From Annona cherimola (lineage: Eukaryota; Streptophyta; Magnoliopsida; Magnoliales; Annonaceae), in assembly GCA_030490835.1 (NCBI GenBank), contig CM059977.1, positions 38,089,676-38,153,675 of the forward strand: a stretch of DNA of 64,000 nt, in the 5' to 3' direction. Shown one piece after another: positions 43,471-56,968 of the stretch (its first letter is position 1; the number at the start of each line of letters is the position of its first letter). The notes under the pieces are model-generated. The model saw only the letters and a list, made by a program, of their open reading frames with translations. It did no database searches and was not told the DNA's origin. The position numbers were made by a program, and so were the translations under genes.

Positions 43471-43834
43471 CTTGTTCGTCTCTAAGCCTGACCACAGTGT
43501 GAGAATATGTAAAGTGTGTTCACATGGGCATTTTCATCATTTTTCTAAAAAATTTTAACATAATTGGAAGTGATATCCTAGCGATCCCTAGCAAACTACG
43601 CACATTCATTTAGAATTTTTTTAAAAAAAACTGTAATTTCGCCTAAATTATAAAGGTATAGATGCGAAAACACCATAAATTTTCTTGTAACCTTAGCTTT
43701 CTCAGTGGTCTCTTTGAAGGTTCACTAGAAGCAAAAATCATGTGCAACTCATGTGTATAATATAAAATTGATTATATGTACGAGATGCATGTTGCTACAT
43801 ATGTATCGTGGTGTATACTTTTTTTATTGTAGTA

Positions 43835-44150
43835 TATTTATATCATATTTCAACTCATATTACATTCAAAGTTATGAGACAATTCTTATAATTTTTTTCA
43901 AAAAAAGACTACAAGCTCCCAAATATTAACAAGAAAGACAACCAACATATTTTTAAGAGGGACTAAATGTCCCCACCTAAAATTTAATTCGAAAATCTCC
44001 ACAAATGAGATTTGAAGTGTCTATCAATTATCAGAGTATATTTATATCATATTTCAACTCATATTATGAGACAATTCTTCTTATAATTTTTTTCAAAAAA
44101 AGACTACAAGACAGAGGGACTAAATCTCCACAAATGAGATTTGAACACAC
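43835..44150 (+). repeat. Tandem duplication of about 190 bp
   Basis: The phrases 'agtatatttatatcatatttcaactcatatta', 'cttataatttttttcaaaaaaagactacaag' and 'tctccacaaatgagatttgaa' occur twice in the same order (from about 43832 and about 44033), with a deletion in the second unit. Confidence 0.8.
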
Positions 44151-44199
44151 CTTGACAGGCACGCAGACCAAATTTCTATTTCGTCGCTCGTGACCAAAT

Positions 44200-46650
44200 G
44201 ACAACGCTCCTTTATTTTGTTTGCCTAGATGTGAAAAATCTTCAACCAAAATTATAGCGAGGTTAACCATAAAAAAAATTATGGCAGGGTTTTCTGCTTA
44301 TACGACTATGATGGTATGTTGTAAATAAGTATTAACTATTTGCACTTAAAATGTTGTATATCTAGTGAAATAATAATAGGCTACATGGAAATCACTACAT
44401 ATGCTGAATTCTTTTGTAGTGGATTAGTGCCTGTGTGGACCTATATATGCATGTATCCTTATTTTTCTGTGGCTGGGGTTGTCAACAATGGGATCCACAC
44501 ATGGCTTGCAATCTAATGTTGTCTTATTTTGATGATTAGAATCCCTTTAATTCCTCAACTTGTTGACAGGAATCACCTTGCAAATCGAGTCGGTTGATGG
44601 ATTTGTCTCTCTTGTCTCCACAACCTGACAAAACCCATTGCCCCAATTGCCTTACATGTTTGGAACATGAATATTTCCAAACTATTATCACTACTACTAT
44701 TATTCAGCACCATCAGACTGAACCTTTAATTTTATTTATTATTCCTCAGTAATTTTTTTTTTCTTTTCTTTTTGTTTCTCCGAAAGCAATTTACCTATAA
44801 TGGGACTAAAACCCCACATATAGCAATTTGGATTGTGTGCATTAATTAGAAGAGGATGTATAATGCACCTTTAAATATTTTCGAAGATTAATGCTACGCT
44901 TCAATTGCTTTTAACAACCTTTATTAACTATCATAATTTTTTTTGTTCTTCCAATTTTCAACCATTAATTCTGATATATTAAAATTTACAAATAGGTTTG
45001 AGCTAGGTTTACATAAACTGTTCAATGTACCCAACTCTAAACCTCCGATTCCAGCCATTTTACGCAAGCAAGTTGTGGTGAATGATCATCAGGGAGTCAT
45101 AAAAGATGTCTCCAACATGGCCTGGTCGGATGCTATTATGAAAGCTAGCTAAGGATTGCTAACTGCTAACCTTTTGGATTGCTAGAATTGTTTATTTGAC
45201 ATGGCTGCAGAAGACCAGAAAGAGAAAAGGGGTAATACCCGTGAAGTCATTTGTGGTCGGATATATGTGCACATAGAAGTCATGTGTGCAGGAATGCCAA
45301 AATAAAAAATTCAAAGTGTAAGCCGCCCGTAATATATAATTAAGAATATTGAAGAGAATGAGCATGTGGGGTGAAAAAATGCTTAGAAGTTTGGTAGATA
45401 TATTTCTATTTGTATAGCTAGATACATGAGAAGGTTCAAGCTTTCAAGAGATAATAAGTTTAAAAAATATATGTTGTTAATTTATCCAATTCCTTTATTC
45501 TACATGGAGAATTACAATGCATGCCCACAAACGTGTGCAAGCCTTATATATCCTTATATAAAGATTCCGTACATGCATGAATTCATGCAGGCGCTTGCTA
45601 GTGAAAGTGTTGCTACCCACAGTATTTCACTGTTACTCTTTTCTTTTTTTTCCTGACACCCAAAATATTCTCCAGACGCTCGTGTTGTTATTTTCAGCCC
45701 AAACAAATATTAACTACATGTAAAAATATTGATTTTGCACCACGCTATTTGTAAACAAAAATTCCAAATGAAATCCCTTTCTAGTTTGTGTAAAATAGAT
45801 CCGATGCATTTTTTATTCAAATTATTATAAAAACAAAGCAAGAATTTTTTTCTCCTTGTTTACATAATGTGTGGAGGCAAATTTTGTCATTTTAACATGG
45901 AGTTCAATATCTGTTTGAGTTGAAAGTGACAGCATGAGCGTTTGAAAAATTATGAGTGAAATATTGTGAATGCTAAAAAAATTTCTATAATGTTGTGGAT
46001 ACAAAAAGAATAATAATCAAATATCGTGGGTATAAGGGAAATTTTCTCTATGAAGTTTAAACAAACAAGAGCCCAACTCCCTAACATGGTTGGTGCTCAC
46101 CTCTGGACAAGATGCCAACGCGTCCTGGTTTCGATCTGGGTCATGCATTAGGGGAGCATTGTCCTTCATTTTCAAGAGCAGTGTCTCCTGTAGAAGTATC
46201 ATTAGGTTTACATTTGAGAAAAATTTGGAAAAGAGTATACTTGAGATAATAGAATTGTAATACAAGATATTAAAAAATTTAAATAAACAAAACTCTATAT
46301 ATAAGCACGCATCGACTATGAGATTATCATATTGTTTCCAAGCATCACATAGTCATTTGACCCATCATCTTCAAAGGTGCTCTCTCTCCCTCCCTCTTTC
46401 CCTATGCATTTGAAAACAAACGTTATTTTGGCATCTCCAAATAACTCACTAGAAAATCGAGCAGCATCTTTCCAGAACTAGGAAGCTGAGGGATTAGATA
46501 GAATCACCCTCTACAAGTATCCTCACATCATACTATCTATTATAATATCTAATCTAGAAATATAAAAATTAAATGAAATAAATTATCCAAATCTACTCCA
46601 ATCCACCAACATAATTAACCACATATGCCATAAAAAATTAACCACATATC
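44200..46650. other. No gene seen; intergenic
   Basis: Small ORFs (69 codons at 44943, 76 codons at 45426) show no similarity I recognise and have no intron or codon-use support. No transposon family assigned. Confidence 0.45.
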
Positions 46651-46679
46651 AACTTTATACTAAGATAAGCTTTACAAGA

Positions 46680-48095
46680 AGTCCTCACTGCATCACTTAT
46701 TCATGCATAAAAATAAAATGTTAAAATTGATCTTTTCTACTAATCAGGATATTTATATATACTCCGATGGACCGGGATTCCTCCTCATTCTGTCTGAGCA
46801 CCAACCCTACATTGGGCTCGTACCTCAATCCTACCATCTAAAAACATTAACATAAGAAAACATGAGTCCGAGCCAACTCGGTAAGCAAAGTAATAAAAAA
46901 AATTCAAATGTTAAAGAAAATAAACATCTTTCTTATTAAATAAGTCAAACAATAATATCTTTAAACTTCATATACTCATCTGTACCATGCTCATACAAGG
47001 AACCATGCTCTAAATGCTCATGCAATGTAAATGTTTATCCTCCACATCATATCCATGTCATCTCAATGCCTTGGGTAGACTCGTCATCAATAAACGTTTT
47101 GCACTGCTATACTATAGTATACCGTTGCTCCTCTTATTTTCTAGCTTGCCTGGAAAATCATCAAATGATACGCTCAACATGCACAATGCACTCCTACATC
47201 ATGCTCATGTACTCATTCTAAATATATTCTTCGAATTTAAATAATATATATAATTCAAATATCATCATAAAGTCATCCTTGTCTCAAACTAAGTCCTCAA
47301 ATTACTCAACTCAAGTTAATAATTAAAACCATCAAAATATATATATTTCAATAAAAAAAATTAGCATAAAGAAATCTTAAATAAAACATCCAAATCATCA
47401 CAAAACATCTACACCTAAAAAATAAACATTCATCATCATCCGTAACCATCCAAATAAAAGTAGAAGAATTCTGCTTACCTTTTTACACAATTTCTAAATC
47501 TCTAAGCATGGTCTCTATAAAATTCTAACTTATTCTTCTATTTAATCTATACTGAAATAATACCAATATTCTTAAATAAATTTCTAAAAATAATTTTATT
47601 TAATTTAATCATCAAATACTCTATTTTTCTCATTCTAAATTTCTAAACACCTGTCTAGTGACATTCATCTTTCACATTGCCTCAAATATTTAAAATAATA
47701 ATTACATTTCATCATAAAAATATCATCCTAAAATTATCTATGTTTCATACTCGTATTTCAGTTCTCTGAAAAATTCTTTTCTTCTACCCTATTAGGGTTT
47801 GGAATTTCTAATTCCAACATCTCAATTTCATACTAATTTCTTCTATACGATCACAAGATATTAAATAAATGCAATAAATAAGAAAAATAAAGAAAAATTG
47901 AAAAAAATTACTTACCTTAATTTTTATCCACTTTTCTCAAATCCTTCAACTTCAAACGTTACCTAATAAAATCTACTCAAAAATTTCGCCCACCTCTCCT
48001 TCTCTCTTTCATCTCCTTTCTATTTTCTTTCTATTCGTCTTCTTCCCTTTTTCATTCCTTTTTCATTTTTCTTGAAGTCACTACAAGGGATTTGA
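46680..48095 (-). repeat. Minus-oriented LTR-like sequence, unresolved ends
   Basis: It shares the order of features with the minus-oriented LTR at 21525-23159: 'gagtccgagccaactcggtaagc' (46864, compare 'gagtctaaacaaactcagtaagt' at 21802), splice-donor-like 'cttacctt' (47911) preceded in transcription by a pyrimidine-rich leader (reading minus, GA-rich on plus complement) at 47990-48060. Ends and target duplication were not found. Confidence 0.4.
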
Positions 48096-48305
48096 ATTAT
48101 TGCATTGGTTTTGTGATATTCTCATTTTAATCCCTGACTTTTATAAATTTTCAAAATAATCGCTTTATTTATTATAATTTATAAAAATAGCTTTTAAGGG
48201 TTTTACATTGGGATTAAATTATCTTTGATTCAAATTGAAAACTTTAAGTTTTTTTAAAAATTGAAATTTCCAAAGATGCATTTACCTATACTATAAGGGT
48301 GAAAA

Positions 48306-49071
48306 TAGGGGTGGATTGACTAATGACTTGTCTCGATTTTACATACGATTGGGGCAAAAATTTTGACCTAATAGTGCAAGGTGGACACAATTTAAAAGCC
48401 GTTCTTCAATTTTGATGACGAATAGATTAACCATGTCTTAACCCATCTTGACCCACATTTCTCGCAAAAATGCAAAATATTTTTATAAACCATATTACCT
48501 ATTTACATGAGCATGATTATAGTGAATATATATGTATTTAACTTTATGACTTATTAACGTGAATATGACTTGTCTTTGTGGATATATTTTTATTTCTTAA
48601 TTGTATAAATGTTGTGCAGGTTATATTCTTCATAAGATTTTTCAATGAAATAGAAAAAATTATCAATGTTGTTTGCACATTTCAAAAACAAAATTGTTAT
48701 TTTGCATATTAGCTATTTTAATTGTACTTTGTTTCTCTTGTTACTTTTGTTGAATGTAAACACGCATATTCATCAATGTCAAGTTACAAATAGAATTATC
48801 AAAAAGGAATGTTTTAATTATATTTTACTTTTACTATGTAGTAAAATGTTAAGACATTCAAATTAATATGTATATAAATTTTTAAAATTATCACACTTTG
48901 ACCCGTATTTTTAGCTCTACTAGTTGTCTTGACACCGATCCAAAATCAACCCGAAGTTTGTCCGTGTTCAATTGAAAAAGGTGAGAGTTCGGACCTACCA
49001 TGTCTTGGCCAAGTATAAAAAGTAAAGTTAAGATTACAAACCTAAACGGCCGTGTACGATTTTCACTCCTA
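48306..49071. mobile_element. Decayed hAT-type MITE, about 766 bp
   Basis: The left end TAGGGGTGGATTGAC and the right end (inverted TAGGAGTGAAAATCG) are imperfect TIRs; subterminal 'ttgacc', 'acccgaag' and 'taagatta' blocks resemble 54600-55312 and 56229-56968 ('acccgaagtttgtcc' here, 'acccgaagcttgtcc' at 56814). No target duplication preserved. Confidence 0.55.
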
Positions 49072-49099
49072 GTATACTTTAAGCAAAGCCTTTTATACT

Positions 49100-50600
49100 T
49101 ATTAAATGCCTGGTCAAGATGACATTGGACCACAGGTGTTAAAAAATAAAATAAAAAAAAGTGGGGGGACCCACGAGGAGTGTGAGTATCAGTTCCCAAT
49201 CAAAAATCCAAGGTTCAAATGATGCACATGAGAAAAAGTCCTAGGATCTGATGAATATGGAAAATTCAAAGAGAGTGTTAAAATGGATTGATGGGTGGTG
49301 AAACGTGTTGAGGCGTGGAGGAATCTCTTTGGGCGCAAGCACGCGAACTGAGCCCCTAAAATCATGAGGGTGAAAGCTCTTTTTATATTTGTCTTGTGCC
49401 ACCTTTTAAAAGGTGCATGTCCTCGAGATATTCTAATTACATCAACCCATTGCTCCACAATTGAATCAAATTTATCTTGCACCCATCGAACAACTTCCAA
49501 TAGTTATTTCAATCAAATTCTACTTGGATATGTAATTACTTAATATATAATCCGTCGTCCATCTGATAGATCTCATGGTGCCGTGGCAGTTTATTAGTCC
49601 AATTCCAAAATATATAATAGCTTGAATTGCATCACAAAATCAAGTTGTGGTCCAATGGATTGAACGTGAAGATGGGTGCAAGTACAGCTCTCTAAAATCC
49701 ATACATTCTTAAATAAAAGAAGAGAATTCAGGAAAAGGAGGAGAGCTTTGAAATGAAAAGAATAGAAAAAGGGGAGCAGCCCAAGGGAGTTGTCCCCCGC
49801 TTCCACCCCAAGGCAGGGCTCTTTTAGCGCCGCTGTCTCCGCTTTGGGTTGGCGATTGCTATTTGCTAGAGAGAAATGGGGCTTTCTACGTGCCCCTCAA
49901 ACCTGCTTCAAGAGACAATTGCACCATGCTGACATTCTGCAATTGTGTTCCCAAGATTCCCCATCTTCAATTCCCTCCTTCCCACAACTGCACCGAACCC
50001 TCCAAGTGGGTCACCATGATCAAAACACAGCGGTTGGTATTGTGATCGATGGCCCACCACAAGGCCCAATTCCTTAGGTTGACAACTAATCACATCATGC
50101 TGAAACAACCCATGCAAACAAATGGCCCCCACAATGATAATAATCCTGTAAAATAGCTAGCTAGGCAGGCCTTTACAGCCTTCGAATGGGCCATGCATGC
50201 CATTGGAAATGATGCTAAGTCTTGACTTATAAATATATGGCCATGGAAATGAAATTGTCTTCCACCCGAGAGAGGTGGACGGAGTATTTACATCAGGTGA
50301 TGATCATGGTGGACCCAAACCATGGGTTGGGGTCTGATGCTGCCTAGACACAACATGTTGGCGGTTGTTTGCTAGCTGGGTGGATGACAACTCTCATGCA
50401 GTCCGTTGGATTTGTCATTTTTAGTTATGAGAGAGCTTGGATATTCATGTGGCATACAGTTTTTGGTAGATTTAGTTTCTATATTTAGTTGAAGTAAAAT
50501 ATATATTTATAGAGTAGTATGAAAAAATGTATGGGCCACTTGAAAAATTCCTTAATAACACAGCAAAAATGGATTATAAGAGAACTGATCAGTGGTCGAT
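49100..50600. other. No gene supported; intergenic
   Basis: ORFs at 49189-49500 (minus, 103 codons) and 49790-50077 (plus, 95 codons) are open but unrecognised; the region 49790-50080 is GC-richer than its surroundings and could be a decayed exon. I assign no function. Confidence 0.4.
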
Positions 50601-50636
50601 TAGAAGGTTGTACTATATGTAGGTAGGAACATGTGG

Positions 50637-50657
50637 AGAGAGAGAGAGAGAGAGAGA
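50637..50657. repeat. (GA)n microsatellite
   Basis: About ten GA units ('gagagagagagagagagaga'). Confidence 0.9.
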
Positions 50658-50889
50658 CCCACCTGAGGTGGGACCCACCATTTGTCTTTTGTAAGAAGAA
50701 GAATGTGAAAACATGGCATGAAAAGGAGGTAATAAGATAATGGATGGGTGGGAATATAAGTGTATGAGATGGGAATGAGGAAAAGAGCAAAAAGGGATAG
50801 TTTGGTTTTTGGTGGGAGAATATTGCAGGAGCATGCGGGCTAGGGTTTTGATTTTATGAGTACAAGCTAAGCATGACACGGTAAAGCAG

Positions 50890-51135
50890 TGAGTTTGCTC
50901 CCTTCTCCATCATTCCCCTCACCTTCTCCTCCTTCCCATCCCGAGGCAAACCTCCTCTTATACATTCTCCCCCTCCCATCCTCTCTTCTCATCGACATGC
51001 ATCCTATAACTTCTCTTCCTCTTCCCTCTCTTCTCTATTCTCTTTCTTTACTTTCATTCACATCGACATACGCATTAGCCACTTTTTTTTTTCTTCACAT
51101 CCTCTCTCTCTCTCTCTCTCTCTCTGTCTCATATA
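50890..51135 (+). other. Pyrimidine-rich tract with (CT)n
   Basis: About 250 bp of TC-rich plus-strand sequence, ending in a (CT)n run at about 51103-51127. This composition is typical of plant 5' leaders, but no gene was identified downstream. Confidence 0.6.
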
Positions 51136-51189
51136 TCACCCAATACTAAAACCCACTCGTATCAAATAGCAGATTATAGGAAACATGAA

Positions 51190-51663
51190 TTGGACTTTCG
51201 CCTCTATTTTTTCTTTTCATCCATCATGGTCATCCTTAGATGGAAAATTCAACACATAACTTCCAACCCAAAATGCAAAACTTTCTGCTATTCCAAAAAA
51301 CTGACTGAATTACATCGCCATCATCTAGAAATTGACAAACATGCATATTCTATATGGGTCTCTTTCAAACTCGATAATTTTCATCTGTTGCAGAATGATA
51401 CTTGGGAAAGATGGGGCATGAGTTTGAATCCGAATCTTGACAGTTATAAATCATTTTCACTTGCCCTTTTTGACAACCTTTCCATTCGCACACCCACTTC
51501 AACATGCATAAATATTCTAGTTAGAAATGAATGCGTATTAACAGTCCCACTAAGACTACATCCATTATATCCATACAGTTCCCATTCATATACGTATGTC
51601 ATAATTGTGGAAAGCGATGTTGGTGAGGTTCAATCCGACGACAGTTTACGATTTGGATTGTAA
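51190..51663 (+). other. Unrecognised 157-codon open frame without ATG at its start
   Basis: The frame opens at a TTG, not ATG; the first ATG in frame is at about residue 13. The translation (for example LTELHRHHLEID, SIWVSFKLDNFHLLQND) has no family I recognise, no obvious membrane segment after the start, and no intron evidence. It lies 55 bp after the pyrimidine tract. It could be a real orphan exon, a non-coding RNA, or chance. Confidence 0.2.
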
Positions 51664-51699
51664 ACCATCTCAGATTGAGCCGCGCCAATATCACTTTCG

Positions 51700-52850
51700 T
51701 TGAGGCAATCACTGCCTAGCTTCTGCTGCCAATCTCTATGCATATATTTTCTACCTAACTACTTTAAACCTATTTATGTTTTTTCTTCTTTCTCCTCAGC
51801 TTTCTTTCTTCCAGCTAGCACCTTCTTTTGACACAGGTATGAACTACTTCTTTTCTCCTTATGAAGATCAATAATATTTATTTTTCATTACAGACAGTTA
51901 TATTTTATTCATACTTCCTAATTCTCCAAAAATATTATTTCTCAGGTCAGAGGCTGCTGAAGAGAGATTGACTTTTTTTTTTTTTTGATAGAAGAGAGAT
52001 TGACTATTGGATGGCAACTGCACTGTGTATAGGGATAAGATCACTTGGAGCAAAGCATCCGCCTTTAAAAAGTCAGTTATAAATGCCTAGAGCTATCCCG
52101 AAATGGGTTTTTGACTTCTCTTAGCCTACATGGTTTTTCAGTCACCATTAAGCCGAGGCAGTTCGGTTCATGAAATCAATGCCTTGTGGGTTGATATTTT
52201 ACATCCACGCGTGATATGATTGAGTCATGATTTGGAATTTCATGACTTGCAAACAAATTAAAGTGCAACTAATCATGAAACATGTCTCATCTCCATTTAC
52301 AAATCTTTCTACCACTTACCAGTCAATAGTCATGAACATGCATCCCCATTAGCCATTATGCTGTGGACGAAAACTTCTTTCTCCATTTCGTTCGAGGAAT
52401 AGATCCCGCCTGTTTCTTACAAGAAAAGCTAACACAAGCAAGAATTTCAACTAACGAATCTGGTTAGTAGTTACACTATGATGTGTTTGATGTCTTTATT
52501 TCTGTGTGGGTTCTTACTATAGCTTTTTAATGTGGTAAAATTATTCAGACTTGTCCAAATTGAGACTGAAAGAGAATTTCCATTCTCCTCACAGCTTATA
52601 TAGCTAACCCGAATTTCTACAACGAACTCTAAGCGTATTGTGGTGTTAATTAATCAGCTTGTTGTTTAACTTGAACAAGGGAGTGAATGTGGGTGACTTA
52701 TCATCATTTCTATAAATTAATTATCTGCTTTTTATATAGAAATCCATAGGCGTATTTAGAGATGAAACAAATTATCTCTTTCTTAGGACTTAGTGTTTCA
52801 CGGAGACAGCATGTACCAAAACTGTTCAAATTTATATATTTAACCATAAT
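51700..52850. other. No gene seen; intergenic
   Basis: The phrase 'gaagagagattgact' is repeated at 51958 and 51992 around a poly-T tract. Nothing else recognised. Confidence 0.4.
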
Positions 52851-52857
52851 CATTTTG

Positions 52858-53259
52858 GAATACCGATCTTTTACGACCGGTTCCGACCGGTCAAACAATA
52901 TATTTTTTTGTTTTTTTTTTTGAAAAATATTTTTATAAACATGTTAATCTAATTATATTTAATCTATAAATCAAGTTTTACCATTTTTGGATGTGTATAT
53001 ATATTTATTTTGGATTTTTAAATACAGGGGTATTTAAGTCATTTTAAGAATATTTAAAATAACTTAAATATCCCTGTATTTAAAAATCCAAAATAAATAT
53101 ATATACATATCTAAAAATGATAAAATTTAGTTTATAGATTAAATATAACTAGATTAACATGTTTATAAAAATATTTTTCAAAAAAACATTAAAAAATATA
53201 TATTTTTTGACCGGTCGGAAATCACCGGATTTCCAACCGGTCGTAAAAGATCATTCGGT
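52858..53259. mobile_element. GATC palindromic MULE-type MITE, copy c
   Basis: Terminal 'gatcttttacgaccggttcc' (52865) is inverted at the right end (ends 53252, 'ggtcgtaaaagatc'). The whole element is a near-perfect palindrome with the core 'ttaatctataaatcaagttttaccatttttgg'. No clear target duplication. Confidence 0.82.
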
Positions 53260-53807
53260 AAGAGGGGTCAAAACATATAGTATATGGTTCCATTCCCATT
53301 TCTATGTAACCCATTACATCAAAGTTTTTCATATACTCTCATAAATGGTCTCTGTTAGAATTAAAACTCAAGCCACCCAATGTATTTAAATCATTCATCG
53401 TCTCTATGTAAAAAATGTACAAAACCAATATAATAAAATATTTTAAGTTATATATTAATTTTAAAGTAGTATTTTGAAATTTAGATCATCTAAAATATCA
53501 TTCCCATGAATAAATATTTTATAGATTATTTTAATTTTAATGTATCTAGGAATGGATCTAAGGATTTTTATAATTTATCCATAAATATATATTTATGAAA
53601 ATGTGGTTGTTCAAATGTGAAATTGTCTGGCTAAATTTGTTTCCTAAAATGTTGATGATTTGTTTTATGAATTCACTGCATATTTCAGTTCTAACTTCTA
53701 ATGCAATCTATGAATAGACATAACACAATCAAGAGATAATTGGACATAAAATTGCATTATCTATTGTTATCACTTGAAAGAATATTAAAGTTGCATATAT
53801 GTCCTTA

Positions 53808-54165
53808 CTACAAAATATGAAATGTAATATAAAACGGGAAATGATAAAAATGCGTAGCTTTAATGCTATAGCTTAATGAGTGAGATGTTGCATTATCTAT
53901 TATTATCTACTATTATCATTTGAAAATATACTAAATTTGCACATATGTTCTATATTCTTATCATTTGAAAATATATTAAAGTTGCACATATGTTCTATAT
54001 TCTCATTTTACATTTTTGAGAAAAGTTCTTGATTAAATATACTAAATATATGAATATCAAAAAAATACTAAATAATTACTCTCTTTACTACAAAATATGA
54101 AATGTAATATGAAATGGGAAGTGAAAAAATGTGTAGCTTTAATGCGAGAACTTAACGTGTGAGAC
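53808..54165. repeat. Direct repeat, period about 281 bp
   Basis: 'ctacaaaatatgaaatgtaatat' then 'gggaa-tga-aaaatg-gtagctttaatgc' occurs at about 53808 and 54089; between them 'tatcatttgaaaatata-taaa-ttgcacatatgttctatatt' is itself repeated (about 53925 and 53970). Confidence 0.75.
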
Positions 54166-54179
54166 GATGGAGTAGTGAT

Positions 54180-54450
54180 TCAGTGCACCTTTGGTCGCAA
54201 AATGCTTTTTTAAAAAAAAATTTGAAAATATTTTTTACACAACTATTAATCTTAGTATCTGTAATTTATAAGTTAAATTTTATTATTGTTGGAGATATAT
54301 AAACCTTTGTATTTTTAAAAATAGCTAAAAGTGACTAAAACTCTCTTATTTTTAAAATTAAAAAAATATATACACATCTCCAAAAATGATAAAACTTAAC
54401 ACAAGTTTTAACGCACCTAGATACATTGAATTAATAGTTTAGATAATGAT
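54180..54450. mobile_element. Degenerate member of the GATC palindromic MITE family
   Basis: The interior palindrome ('aaattttattattgttggagatatataaacctttgtattttt' and its inverted partner 'acatctccaaaaatgataaaactta') matches the core of the other copies, but the GATC ends are lost. Confidence 0.5.
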
Positions 54451-54599
54451 AGGAGAGTGTAAAGGGTTACACCCCTAAGAGACTATGCCGGAAAGAGTGC
54501 ATGGCCATGAGGTCTCATATTGAAAGGGTGTGTAACCATAAGACTATAGTTTAAATAGGCGCAAAACTGTGAGATTACAACTAATTAGAGGATATTCCA

Positions 54600-55312
54600 T
54601 TGTTGGACTACGGGTCAACCCACGACCCGCCCCATTTTTGACCTAGCATAGGGGTGGGTCAAAAATTTTTACCTACTTTCAAAAACGGGTTGGGACGAGC
54701 CCCTCATGTCCCGATCTACAAAATTCCAACTACTCTGCATATAATTTATTTATTATAAATTATGAAATTTTTTTTTAATCTTATTCTAATTTTTTGTCAA
54801 AAATTCTCACATTACTTATTATTAATTATATTAACAAAATAAGAATTAATAAGAGACATTTGCATATATACATATTACTTTTATACATATTGTAGTTTTT
54901 CTATCATGTTTACAACTTTCGCGAAAACTATTACTATTTTAGGAAAATATTTTTTATAAATGCCGAAATTCATTTTGAATGAAATATATTTTATTAACCT
55001 ATTTTAATAAAGATACATTATATTTACTCATATTTCATTTACTAATAATGTTTACTTTTTAACTACTAAAATAATGAAGCATACAATATATAAATTTCGC
55101 ATAAATATGTCTTTTATGTTTGATTACTTGAACCATATTTTTTACCTAATTCGCCATCCCGAAACTAACTTGAGAACTTAAAATTTGTTTTTAAACCTAT
55201 TAAAAAAAGTAAAAGTCAAAATCAACCTTACTCTAACGGAATATAAAAAATAGAATCAAATAAAATTTGTAGAAAGTAGGTATAACCCATCTCAATTCCC
55301 ACCTCTAACTAC
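54600..55312. mobile_element. Decayed hAT-type MITE
   Basis: The left part 'acgggtcaacccacgacccgcccc' and the right end 'ctcaattcccacctcta' fit the subterminal and TIR pattern of the hAT MITEs in this window; the centre is AT-rich. Confidence 0.5.
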
Positions 55313-55900
55313 AACTCATAATATTCAGCAATCATGAAAAGGCTTGAAAGGATGCACAACCATGAGACTACCGCTTGAATGAGTGTGCAACCATTAGAAG
55401 ACTACTTGAGAGAAAATGTAACCATGAGATTATGGCTTGAAAGTGTCCAAGGGACTGTTGCTTGAATGGGCGACAGAACCACTGAGTTTTATTCAACTCA
55501 TTAAAGCTCTCTTGTACTACAACTGTTATTGCTTCTTAAAGACCATCCTTTTCTTTCATAAAAAAAAAAAAGACCATCCTTTCCGTCACTGAAAGAGCTT
55601 CCTGCATGCGCAGTGTTTACACGAGTAAATTATAGTCTCATTCACTGTGCTGTATTTACTTGTGTTTGTGCCTTCGATTGATATTTAGATACCAAAGTTC
55701 AAGAAGAAACAAATTAAACAGAGGTTGGTTAGAGTATATCTCCTAACGGTTTTGTTTACCTTATATAAGCCCCTTGAAGCTAAAATTTAGAATAAAATAT
55801 TAACTAAATTTAAATTGTACTATTGAATATACTGTGAAACCCAAAATATAAGAAGTTTGTGCCCAAAACAGTAGAGAAATCCGGAAACACTATATATTAT

Positions 55901-56002
55901 GCATATAATTATATGATTTGATCACTGTTTTTATTTGTTTCATACATACTTGCATATAATTATATGATTTGATCACTGTTTTTATTTGTTTCATACATAC
56001 TT
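55901..56002. repeat. 51 bp tandem duplication
   Basis: The unit starting 'gcatataattatatgatttg' at 55901 is repeated exactly from 55952. Confidence 0.95.
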
Positions 56003-56228
56003 GCATTGCCGACAGTCTCCTAGCATATTGCTTATTCAAGGGGAATTGATTAGATAAGAATTTACAAATTATTTAAAGTTTTATATACTTAATTAACCTC
56101 TCCCCTCTTAAAGTAAGGCATCTTATCATGATCAATAATCATTGTTTTACTCAATTTTTAGTAGTCCATGAAGTGACCGCTAACTTGACCTCTTGGCAAT
56201 GGAATGGACAAGCAAAGCACCACAAGAT

Positions 56229-56968
56229 TAGAGGGTGGCAATTGAGGCAGTCATTCCTGACCCAATCTTGACCCAACCAGTCTTTGACCAATCCATTAAA
56301 ACCAAGTCTTTTGACCAATCAATTAAAACCAATTCTTTTTTACCTGGTAGAGGAATAGGTTAGAAATTTTGACCCGAATTTAAAAATAGGGTTGACCATG
56401 TCCCAACCCACGCCGCATATATTAATTTATTAAAAATTATAAGCCTATATTTAAATCTTATTATTATTTTATTTTAAAATTTTCATATTTTTTATAATTA
56501 ACTATATAGCAGCAGAAGAATCAATTTATTCAAAAAATAATGTAATAATCAATAAGAGGAATTTCCATATATATATATATAACTCTTACGTATAATTATA
56601 TATTAACCTATTTTAATAAATTTATACTATACTTTTTCATGTTTTATTTTAGTAATGATATGTTTTTTAATAATTAGTAAAATATTGAAGCATACAACAT
56701 TTAAATTTAGTATAGATGTATCTTTATGTTTAATAAGTATATAAATTCTTAAAATCATCCTATTTGACCAGCATTTTTTACCCAATCCCGTGTCTCAAAA
56801 CTGTCTAAACCAACCCGAAGCTTGTCCTAGGAACTATTAAAAAAAGTGACGGTCTGACCAACCTTATTTCGGCCCAATATAAAAATATGATCAAATTAAA
56901 TTTTTAAAAAGTAGGATCGAGGCTAGGCATACCCTAACCCACCCCGAATCCCAACCCTACACAAGAGT
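56229..56968. mobile_element. Decayed hAT-type MITE
   Basis: Left end 'tagagggtggcaattg', right end 'gaatcccaaccctac'. The interior shares 'tttaaatttagtatagatgtatctttatgtttaa' and 'acccgaagcttgtcc' with the elements at 54600 and 48306. Confidence 0.55.

Noticed and set aside
46085..46150. Possible second tRNA-like sequence ('ggtttcgatctgg')
   Set aside because: A B-box-like word only; no A box at suitable distance.
49189..49500. 103-codon minus-strand open frame
   Set aside because: No family recognised; it sits in an intergenic stretch without intron or leader features. Kept only as a note in the intergenic entry.
49790..50080. Candidate microRNA or protein exon in a GC-richer patch
   Set aside because: I compared by eye with common plant miRNA mature sequences (miR156, 160, 164, 166, 167, 172, 319, 390, 396) and saw no match; the open frame has no family.
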